Shown piece by piece: positions 29,501 through 41,500 of a stretch of DNA of 64,000 bases; within the stretch, counting starts at the first letter, position 1; every line of letters starts with the position of its first letter. Location of the stretch: positions 1,178,001 through 1,242,000 of the forward strand of contig CP093831.1 of the NCBI GenBank assembly GCA_033063855.1, given 5' to 3'. The notes under the pieces were generated by a model. It worked only from the letters and a program-made list of their open reading frames with translations, was not told the DNA's origin and ran no database searches. This stretch comes from Smittia aterrima. Its lineage: Eukaryota; Arthropoda; Insecta; Diptera; Chironomidae. The translations under genes and the position numbers were made by a program.

Positions 29501-32500
29501 ATGCTCAAGCCAAGCCCTGCAGATGTTCTTTCAATGTGAATCTCGAATCTCTCTTCTTTCAATGCCGTCAGTGCATCTGTTGAATCTGAAACACGGTGAG
29601 AATAAAAAGAAATTAAAAACATTCCAGTGTTAATCAATGAATGTGAGAAAAACTGCATCATGTGTCTAATGGATAGAGAATGAATGAATCATCATGTCGG
29701 ATTCGAAATCGCAGGGAAAAATAAAAATGCGATACAATTCGATGCCATTCTGCTACAGAAATTTCCAGCACGTCGTTAAGCTTCATTCATTAAACAAATC
29801 GAGTGAGAACAAAATGAAATTATCACAAATTGCGCAATAGTTGGAAGAACTTCTTTTTTGATTAGGAAATCGATAAAATATTTTTTCAAACTTGTAATTA
29901 CAATTAATTTTAATAAATTTCATTTCTCCAAGACTCGTTTTTTTAACTGCGTTTAAAAAAGTTTGACATTAAATTCCAATTGCACTGATTCACTGAACAA
30001 TTGAAACTAATTTGAGCGTGAAGACGGAGCCTTAAACTTCGGAATCTTCTTATCGTCTGCTTCTCAATGACATGCAAACTTTCTTCTTTTTTCGAAGAAA
30101 AAATTGTTAGGACTTTTCACGTTCAAGGCGAATTTCTTTTGCTTTTCTGAACCGCGCGTGATTGTTTTGAATCTTTAGTTGATACTGAGAAACAAAACAA
30201 GAAAAAAATCGATGCGATCGTCTAGGGAGTTGCACACACGCGACCGCGAACAAATAACTGTCTATGGCAACTGGCGATTTCATTTGTATTCGAAAACAAA
30301 CTACTAACTTCAATAAAGTTTTACGTGAGCTACTCAACATCAACAACTAGCTACACACTGCTTCAAATTACTTTTATGTGTCTCACCGTGCCCTTGACAA
30401 TTAAACAATTAGTTTACCGTATTGGTCGATAGTTGCACATTAATCGAATCTTTTTCTTGCTCTCTTTCGTCTTTTCATAAATCATAATTATCTAAATGCC
30501 CGTTACGAGAGCTTCAAACCAAATGGGTCATTCGGTCGTGACATCATCAAACGCATAAACAGCTCACGCCCGGAAAGTCGCTTGGTATGGACAAATGACT
30601 GTCATAACGAAAGGTTAAGGCAGTTGGATAGAGTTGACTCGTGAAGCGAATCTTCTTTTAACTGGATAAAGTTGTCTTGCTATTCTTCTGACATTTCGTC
30701 CCAAAAGCTTCGAACTTTGTCCGTAGACGAAACGATGTGTGAAAATGTGTGAGCTTTGTTTACATTTTTAATCACAATCTGCTTCTTCTTCGTCGCAGTG
30801 TTTAAAGCGCGCGCGAGAAATTCCATGATATATGACATCATATGAGATCACACATAAGTCTGCATTCGAGAGAGTTGTACGAGAGCAGCGCACACCATAA
30901 ACAGTCGGGCTAATCACCTTCAAATTGTTTATGCCTTTTTTCGTATGTGTGTCAAATCTAGTTCGCGATCTGAATTCCGACGCGATGTATGAAAATGAAG
31001 AAGAGTGAAAACAATCGCTTGCACAAATCGCCGTCATGCTCCAGTTGACCGACACCTACCATAGAAGCTCGATGACGATGGCTCGTACGACGTCTGAATG
31101 CGAACTTTTTTATTGCTCTTGCCAGTTTTATTACTCAGGAATGAGCTTTTTGTTGGGAATTTGGTACCATTGTTTTGTAAACGTGACAACGATGAAGTCG
31201 AGGATGAAAAGGACGATGATGGAGTTGCACGATGCCGACGCGGCAATGAATTGTTACGCGGAGCTTCCTTCACTTTCAGTTTCACGCTGAACATTCTTCC
31301 GTATTTTTCTGTATTTCTTTTTCTTTTTTATGTTAAGCCTTCGTATCGCTTGTTTTCAATGCCAACAGGTCTTGAACTTCTTTCCGCTTCTCAAAGAAGA
31401 GGATTGACTTATGGGCCACTTATAAGCCACTTGTGCTCGTCACGCTTGGTGACATCAAAATATAATCCGAAACTCATCATATTTTTTCCCGATAAAAAGG
31501 CGAAAATTCAATTTTCCTTATCATCGAATCGATGACATCATCGTCGAGCGTAGAGTAAACACCAGGCGCTCTGATAATGGAATATTTTTACGTTCCTCCT
31601 TGTTTGCTGTGTGTCGAGTTGAATTGAGTTCTTTGGGGGTTGAAAATTCGATGTGAAGGCAAAATTACTTTAATGTTCCATCTTATCAATTTTTATCGTT
31701 ATCACAACATAAAATTCTGCTTCTTATCTGCCCGCGCCCTCCGAGTTCTGATAACAACGAGCCTGGAACTCGTTTTGTATGTTCGTCGCTTCCAGACTAC
31801 ACCTTGCAATTCAATCTACACCGATTTCTTTTTCCTTTGTGATGGTTTTACGTCAAAGGAAATTTCTTTTGTTAAGATCTTCGGGCGTTGAAAATAAAAT
31901 TATTTTCTTCGACCTTTTTTTTCGTCAATCAAATTCAAGAGAAATGACAAATTGGGTCCACCGTTCGATAATCCGATAAGCCTCGTGATGCTCTTTTTTC
32001 ACAGTCAATTAGTTTTTGGGTTATTCAACGCGACCAGAATCCTTCTCGCCTTAATCCTCTTATTGTCCACGATGACAAAAATGAGTAATTGGAACGAAAA
32101 ATAAAAATGAGAGCGACGTGCTGCGTTTTCAAGTGATCGAAAGTGACTAATTTTCACGTTTTGCTGTAGTAACTTAATATCATTCATGTTAAAGAGTTGT
32201 GCAAGTACAACCTTTTATTGTTACAACTACAGTAACAAACAATTTTTTTTTGAAACTGCTGTGGATTCACTTCATTAATGAATGTTTTTCTTTTCGAACG
32301 GTGATCAAGGTGTAGCGAAGTGATGTATTGAAAGTCGAGCAATTTTCTTATCGCTAATTAGGACCTGCGGCTGTTAGTCGAGAAGTTTTCGATTTCATAT
32401 TTAAAGGCATTCGCTGCCTTGCCGTCTCGCAACGACGTCTTGCGCCCTCACTTATCAACCCAGTTATCTCGCTGATAGCAAATAAGCAAACGTTTGTATG

Positions 32501-35500
32501 TGAAATTGCGAAAGAGAGAGAAGTAAAATAAAAGCTTGAGCATCTGGTGCGGGCTGATAAAATCCCAGTTTTTACCCGCCGTCGCACACCTCGCTTTTCT
32601 CAAATCCCAATTGTAAAATTTCAATGAAAAATTGCTTTTCTATCGATCCCGAGCCATAATTGAAGAATACGCGAGGATTCATTGAAAATTTATGAAGCAG
32701 TTACATGATATCGAGTTGGCAGAAGAAGAAACAAATATTGGAAACTCACCAACTGGATGTGCTGCCAAATCAATTCCATTCTGCTCCATCTCCGGATAGT
32801 GATCGACAATAGGTAATCCAACATCCTGTATGAGTGGCATCGGATTTGTCTCGATATGCGGTGACACTTCGTCAATTACGGGCTGCGGTGGCATTTCTTT
32901 TAACTTGCTGAGAATGATATTGGCAGCTTTGTCATTCAGATTGTGTGTGACTCGTTTATTTTTTAGATGGTGCGGAGTATCACGACGATGGAGCTTTGAC
33001 ACTGGACGTTTATCGTGTTCAGGCTCGGGATCTTCATCTGAATAATCTTGCTGTTGGTCCTCTTCGTGAAATACTACCCGTTTCTCACCCAAATCCTTTA
33101 AAGGATAAAATTGGATTTAAAATCAATTTCCATGTCGTTAACATTTCTTGAACTCACATTTCCGTCGTTCGGCGACGTGACATTGTGTATTTCTTGTTGT
33201 ACAACTGTCGTTGTGATGTGGTGAGTCTCGACTGTTGCGTTATGGCCTGAAACGTTTGTTAGTTGCGACTGCGAGTGATAGAGGAAAAGAAAATTGTTAA
33301 TGGTGCAACATAGCGAAGACACAAAAGCGCCATCCATGATCAAACACTTTTCTTACCTCTTCCGTAAGTGGCAACAGACTTGGTTCGTCGTCCTTTTTGT
33401 CTTTTGAGAACAACTTGTGTGCTTTTGCCTTGAGCTCCTTGGGATGTGGAGTATTTTGACGAACAAATGGCGTCTCCTTATCAGCGTTTGAATCTTCACT
33501 GAACTTAACTGAATGAGTTCGTGAGTTCTCGCGAGCTTCCCAGTCATCGTTGTCTGATTCCTCTCGATTGTCTATGTAAGAAGAAAATAAACAGAGATGA
33601 GTGAAATTGAAGTGAACTATAAAAGTTGATTGGGAATGTATCATGTTTCATGCAACAGATTTACTACAAAGAGCGAAGAGCAATTTTCATGTGAAGTGAG
33701 GAAGATGGAAGAGTTTAATTAAATCTCTCGAATCTCTTTCAAAATACAAGCTTGGAAACCTTATCACTAACTAGATTATTATTCCAAAGTTTCTTTTGTT
33801 CTTCAAGCAACCAACTTGTTAGTTTTCTCTACAGTTTGTTAGCAGTCTTCATTCCAAGTGTTTGTGTGTGTTGAATCAAAAATTACTAAACCTTGTAACT
33901 CTGATAAATCCATTGAACTGAATCTTTGATTGGATCTGTACAATCTTCCCGGTGCGTGGTCTTTAGAGATTATTCAAAAGTGATTTTGATTGAAGGGTGT
34001 GAAGAAAATAAAATTTTAATTAAAAAAAGAGTGCAATAATTTTTTGTCGTTCACTTTGACTCTTCAACCTTCTGTACAACGAAACGGCAAATCGTTAACT
34101 GAAGAGGTGAAGAGTCAACTCAGAATCGTGTCGATTGTTATTCGTTTCTAACGGGTACTCCCATTCGAATCAAACGAGCTTTGATTTCAACAAGAAATGA
34201 AAGTCCTAAAATAGTCCAGCAAAGCACGATTCGATGTTTTTATAACTCGCTGTGTCAGTCTGGTGACAACGAACAAAAAAAAATCTGACAACAGCAGCTC
34301 GGTTTGAACATTTTTGCCATTTACGATGCAATTTTTGATTGGAAACAACTCAGAGGAAAATGTCATTTGCCATGTTCGTATAATCGAAATCAGCTGAGTG
34401 CTTTTAAACTAGTAAAGCCATCAAAGAGGTTGACCATAAATTCAAGCTCTTTCTATTCTAAAGACCATCACAAAAAACCCAAACATTGAATTAATAATAA
34501 AATCATTTAATCAACGTTCACAGTCGATTGAACTTTGTTGTGGTTCAGAGGATGATTTGATAAATTTACGAAGCGTTCAATGGATAACTCACCGGGACTA
34601 ACAGGCTGCATTTCTTGTTGTGGCAGAAGGAAGCATGTCAGGACCTAAAACAATGGAATTATAAATTAACATGTTTAAAGAATTTATAGTTCAAACTCAC
34701 TTGCTCTCCAGTGATTTCATCATTGTCCGGTTGGAAGGTGAGCAACGGCTGTGCTTGATTCTCTGACAGCCAAACAGCCTTCAACTGCAAATTCACCAAG
34801 GAATATGGCAGATTTTGAAGTCTGTTGCCGGATACGTCGAGAACGTGGAGAGATGCGCAGTTTCCCAACTCAGCTGGGAGCTTTGTTAATTTATTATCTC
34901 GCAAGCTCAGCACGCCCAAGTTTGATAAATTTCCGATCTCATTTGGCAACACAACGAGAGCATTTCTGTCCACGTTTAAATTGTTTAATCGTCGCATTCG
35001 TCCGATTGATGTTGGCAACTCGATGAGAAAGTTTTCAGTGAGGATAAGCTCCTGCATGTGTTCGCACCTGGTGAAAAGTTTTTAATTAAAAATTTGAAAG
35101 AAATTACAGAAAGTGATAAGCCACTTACATTCCAATACTCTCGTTAAGAGCGTGCAGACGGTTCTGATCCAGCTTTAGAATTGTCAACTTCGTCAATCTC
35201 TGAATTCCATTCGGCAGATATTCGAGAAGGTTCTGTGACAGATGAAGGTCAGTTAAATTCTCAAGTCCGCTGATTTCTTCAGGGATTTCCTCCAATCGAT
35301 TTTCCGAAACGTCCAGACACACCAGATTACTCAAATTTCCAATCTCCGCCGGTAATCTTTGAAGCTGATTATGATCAAGCCAAAGTTCTTGAAGCGATGG
35401 TAAATTACCAAGATGAGGTGGCAACTCCTCAATCTCATTGTCACCCAAATCTAATCGTTCCAATTTCGTTAGCTTACTGATGGACTCGGGGAGATGTTTC

Positions 35501-38500
35501 AACAAGTTCTCTCGAAGCTCCAGTGATTCTAATTGAATTAAGCTGATGAATGGGAAAGAAAATAATTAGATTCAGATTCAAAGTTCGTTCAGAGGTAGAC
35601 AAGAAGAAAATAGAAAGCGTAACATCGATAGGGAATTCACCGCAATCATCTTCGTGACATTCCAACAGCAAGCCAGCCACTCAATTCAATTTGAATTTCT
35701 CTCGACAAAAAAAAATTATTTTTCCAACAAGCCACACGCAAAAAAAAAGTCGTGTGGAAAATTCACTGTCAAGAGCTTTGCGGTCGGTTTTTTCGATTAC
35801 AACAATCGATATATTCTCTGGTTTCAATGTTTGCTGTTTCACCGTCATTACATAATGTTATTGAGTTGATGATGAATTGCTTAGGATTAGATTCAATGAC
35901 TGACTTTATCTTGAGTTTGCTTTTCATCTTGAACTTGAAGGCGGAGAAAGATATTGGAGAAGACAGCGGAAAAACAATTTCTGCTAATAAATTATGTAAC
36001 AGTAAATTATGCTTTTCGTTAAAATGTCACTTAACAAGAAAAATGAAACTCTTGTGTTGCAGCTTTCTAAGAACTTCGAAGCTTAAAGCTCCATTCTCAG
36101 AGAGATTGTAAAAAATATCACTGAAAGGATAAACGATTTTCCAGATTGAATTGCATTGACGAGATTGAGCAGAGCAGAAAAAGAAAACACAGTTGCGAAT
36201 ATAAAATTGCAAAAATGGTTTTACAGCGAGAAAATAGTAAAAGTTTTTATGATCGCTCACTGGAAAACAAAATTCTTTTCTCACGATTTAGATTCCAAGG
36301 TTTAAATTATTCGAAGAATCTCAGCAATTTATTTCAAACATTGGTTTATTCAATTAGCGATATTCCAATCCAATTACTTTAGACAGTTTGTCAACCACCG
36401 CGATCATTACGAGAATTTTGTTTGATGGAATAATTTCCTTATGCAAGCAAACATAATTGTTTACTGCTCTATGAATGATTAAACGTAAACAAAGAAAACT
36501 TTTTAAAGTTTTTACAAGACTCTTCCTGTGGTGAGTGAAATCAAACATTTGCTTGATCTGTTACCTCGCGTAGGAGTTTAATTTCGTAAGGACTGTCTTC
36601 GCTACACTGGACGCGCCGTGTAATGTAAACGATAGTCGAGCGTGCTCAGGAAGTTTACTATTTGTTGCTTAACAAACATAAACTATTTGCGTTTAAAAAC
36701 AATGTCCGCAAATGTAAGCAGTTCTTGTCTTTGCTTTGTTTCCATCACGTGAATGCTATAGCTGACGCACGACTTCTGTTGATTCATTCGTTCGTTGCAG
36801 GTTTTGATTGCTTAATGAATGAAAGCGATAAAATGCCGGAGCTTCTTGTAAATAATTAAATTGGGAGCTCGTCTTTAAATATTTACAACGGAGAAGCGAA
36901 ACATGTAAACTTGCCAATCATCAATTAACATTAAAAAATTACAACGAGAGGGCAAAAATTTTTATCTTATCGTCTCAACACGATAATCATATTAGATCGA
37001 TAAAACACGGTCTATTTTTAATTCAGAAGCTATTAACACATCTGAGACTTTTTAAAAGAGCCGTGCAAAGTCGTTGAACAGAATTTTCTTCATGAATCAT
37101 GAAGTGAAGGAAATTTGACGACTCGAGACGTCTGAGCATTTAAACGAGGGAATTTTCTTCAAAGCACACCGCGCATAAAAATCAATGAAGCATTAATTCT
37201 TCTGTCAGCAGATTTGTCAACGAAGTCGATAGACAATTTTTCAAATGAAAATGTTTTCTGACATTTTGATGGTACCAATGAGGAATCAGACGACACGAAA
37301 CTAATTTAGAAACCTTTCAACTAGAAAAGAAGCTTTTAAGTCGCTTTTATCTTCAATCACAAGAGAGAGAGAGACTGATAAGCAGCTTTATGAGAATTTC
37401 ATCTTTTGCAAGAGATAAAATCAATTAGTAATTCTGAAGAGGCTGAACGATTTATTCAATGAACAAACGAAAATTTATTTTCGTCCATTATCTACGTCAA
37501 AACAGCTTAACTTGAGCAGATATTTACGATATGGCACGCGTTGGATTGGTACCGGAGGCTTACATACGTATTAATTTTAGTTATTAACATTATATTGACA
37601 CACGCTTGGGAGAAGAAGATAAGTACAATGACATCAAATGACCTGATTAAGGCCCGAAATGTGCCATGTGGGTGGCAACTTCTCGCTTCATTCGTTTTCT
37701 AAAAATATCACTCTCGAAGGAAATGTTTCGATATTCTTTTCCTCCTTCCCATTGAAGTCTCAGCTGTCGTGAAAATCCGATCAACCTGCTGTTTCTTCAT
37801 GATACGATACACGAGAAGCCAAAGAAAGATGCCATAAAATTATTCTCTTAATTCAATAAAAAAAGAAATCGCCCACACAATCACAATCGCACTTAGTTCA
37901 ACCTTTTTAGGTCGAAAAGAAATTATCCATTTGTGGCTCGCATGTGCTAAATTTTGGGTTTAAATTTCAATGAGAACTGTCGAGCTTTGCGATAAGGTTG
38001 CTCGCTTCAATGCTGTCTCAATTATTCATGGTTATGCCGAGTCAAAGTTCTGAAAAACGTTCGATACCACAAAATCAATCAATCGATTGAAATTTCTCTG
38101 CTCCAATTTCCTTTTCACATTGGCACAAGTCGCACAACAGATAAAGAGCAAATATTTTTATGGGCCGACATGTTTAATTTGGAAAATACAGTTCAACTTG
38201 TTGAATGTCGGAAACAAACGTTTTATTGTTGTCAGTGAATTAAGTGGATTTCTTTCTCATTCACTCGATCCCATTTATTTTGATAGCATTCGGACATTCC
38301 CATTGACTGTAATCGTATAACATATTCAGCGACGAAGCTGCGGTGAAGACGACGATGTCAACGAAAATAAAGACAAGATTACTCACCATCCGAAATCAGC
38401 TGGCAGCGAAGTCAACGACATATCGTTTAAACCTAATATTGTCAGACTTCTCAGCTGCGAAAAGCCGGCCGGCAATTTTGGAATCGGATTGGAACTGAAG

Positions 38501-41500
38501 TCAGCGACCTGAAGCAGTCGCAGGTGACGAATGTCGTCTGGAATGTCGGGGATATCTGTAATAAGAAAAGAAGATGATAACGTCAGCAAATTTGTCAAAA
38601 GAATGAGAACGATTTATTAAATATTCATGAAAAAAAGGAGTCAAGGTCGTAATAATGTTTCAATTTTCGCTGACTCTTTAAACCTGAAATTATATTTTCT
38701 TGGATGTAATTCGAAACTGGTTTATTCGCTACAAATGAGGCTGAAGCCCTTCGCTTACAAAATGCACTAGATGAAAAGCCTCAGAAAGTCTTCATCGTTT
38801 CTGTCTTTGCAAACTTTATCGATCGTGCTTTTCATTTCATGATTTAATGAGTTTTACACGATTACGAGAGAACGTTACTTTGGATTCCGTCTGCCAGTGT
38901 AATTTATCGAACAAGCAAGATTTATTTACACAGCTGCGTTGCTGCAACGTTCAATTAATTTATTTTAATCGCGAGAGCACTTTGATTTGAGAGATAAAAA
39001 AAGCTCATGTGAAAAGAAAGAACAATTGCCATTGCACAGACGATAGATTCCAGAGAAAAGGAAAGAATAACTGCAAAACATTCATTGTGTCGTATCAGAA
39101 GAGTTCAGGGTTGAACCACAAGTCACAGACGATTACGATGCTCGTCTTTGAGCATTGAAAACTTTTTCGATTAACAGTCTTTCTTCTCCGTCGCCAGAAA
39201 TTTGGATTGAACGACTTTCGAGATAAAAGAGACGTTAACAAATTTCTGCGCAATCAGTTTAAGACGATTATTGTCGTTCCTTTTCTAAAACTCTTTCGCA
39301 AAGCTCGTTTACAAACGATGAATTTAATTGACATTCTCAAAATGCATATTTGGAACTGAAAATTATTAACACAATCACGTCCAGGTATTCGTCTAAAGCG
39401 AAGTCTGTTGAACCTTCTCTTTAAAGTCACTAACCAGAAAATTTTCATTATTTTGTCTTCTTCCCGCCATCGTTGCCAACTTTTATTCTGCAGCAAATCG
39501 TCTTGCTTCAAGCTATTTCAAAGATGTACTCATTTTGGCTAAGATCTTTGAATTCTTTTCAAGTTCAATGTATTCACTAGTGCGTGAAGAATTTCACTCA
39601 AGGTTAAACTTTTGCACCTGCTGCTTATCGAATTGAATTTCATTGAGCAATCAGAGTCGCGAGTATCAAAAGAATTCTTGTGAATCGATAAATTGACTTT
39701 TCACGAAGAAGACTAAAAAGAAATCAATTTCGAGTGAGTTTGCAGTTAAGTGTTTGATCTAGAGCGCAATTAAGTCTCTGAAAGAATTTATCGTTGAAAC
39801 TCGAAGCAATTTGCTGCATTAAACGCAAGCAATTAACATAAACTGCTTTACTAATATTAAAATAGTTTGAAGAGGAGATATCTGGCGTTCTCTTCTGTTT
39901 GCTTTGGAAGTAATGAAGCTACTTTTGTTAATGAATCCTTCTCTTTCTTTTACTAAGATTGCTTCGGGTCATTACTCTCTCCCCTTTAATACATCATCTT
40001 TTATGCATGAGCGAAAGGTGAGTGCTGGGACAATGCTGAATGTGTCGCAGTCTCTTTTGTATTATTCAGCAAAGTTTTTCTTCATTTGCATCAGTCTAAA
40101 TGACTTTGTTTTCAGTTAGAACTGAAGCGGTATACGTAAAGTTATAAATTCTGTGTTTTTAAAATGAAACGATGAGCTCGTGGTATGAATAAGTCATGCA
40201 TTCTGATGTACTTATAACAATGACTGAGCATACACAGAGAAACGACAACACATCAGTACAGTTCAGCGAAGCAAACTTCCTCGAGAGAAGAGACGACGAG
40301 GAAATGAAATTGAATCCGAAACGGACACCGGTTTAGAATTTTAAACGATGAAAACATTTAAATTAATGTTGAAAAGCGAAGAGAGAGCTTGACCATGGGT
40401 CGGAAAGTACCGTTGCTTAGCAGAATTTTAAATCACTCGCCTCTTCCAGAAAGAATCGAGCAGGTTGCCAAGTGCACAAACCGTTTGAACGAGCGAAAGA
40501 CACTAGCAGACATTTTCCTTTCGTAAAGCATTACGAGAGATTGTATCGAAGTTGGTAACTAAAGCGATAAGCGTGTGGAAAACCCGCTGAAATGACTCGA
40601 CGATAAACAGACGCGTTTCAACAATTGACAATGGAAAACAATGGCGAATTCCAATGGAAATGACAGCTTGCTGTAAAAAGCACAACAGCAGAATTGTCAT
40701 TGAAGTTCCATAAAGCACTAAACAAATAATCAATCACACAGTGTGGAACGACTTAATGTTTTGACGCTGAGTGAGTTTAGATGGGATTGAAACGGATTTC
40801 TTGTGAACATCAATCGTCAATTTAAGCGATTGATGCAATTTCATAGACGACATGGAGTTCGAAGAACTAATTTTTTATATTTTGAAGATCATTGAACTCA
40901 TGGCCAGTAAATTCTCTAAATTGGATTTTCTCGGGGACCTCGTTGCGTACGATTAATTGAATTAATGAGAAGTAATTTGACTCTTGCACATAAATTCCGA
41001 CGATGAACTTTGTAAACAAGTTAGTATCATCGGAAGTTCTCTTGTTTCAACTGAACTGAAGAAGGTTCTTAGCTTGATAAAATGGAAGAAGATTTCCCTC
41101 GATCTATCTTCGGTGAACGAGAAATTCTCTTGTATGAATATTCAAACAATTTAGTTAAATAAATATCATCGGAATGTGCACATGGCGCTAGAAGGAAGCC
41201 GATGAATCTTCGCTTTTAATTCCAGACTGGCGCTCGAGCAAATTCTGTAAATATTGAGAAAATTCACATTCGAATCCGAGAAATTTGATTGTTTTTCGTG
41301 TTAAAAATTATGTAAAATATTCCTGACTTGACCGATGACGGAAATAATGAAATAAATTTCGGAAGATCAAACGCGTCAATAAATCATTTTAATTTTGTCA
41401 AGCTACGATTAATCATTTTTGTTTCTTCCGATTGTGGGCGGATCAACACGCTTGATTCAAGAAAAGTTTCTTTCATTATTTAAATACGAATGAGAGGTCA

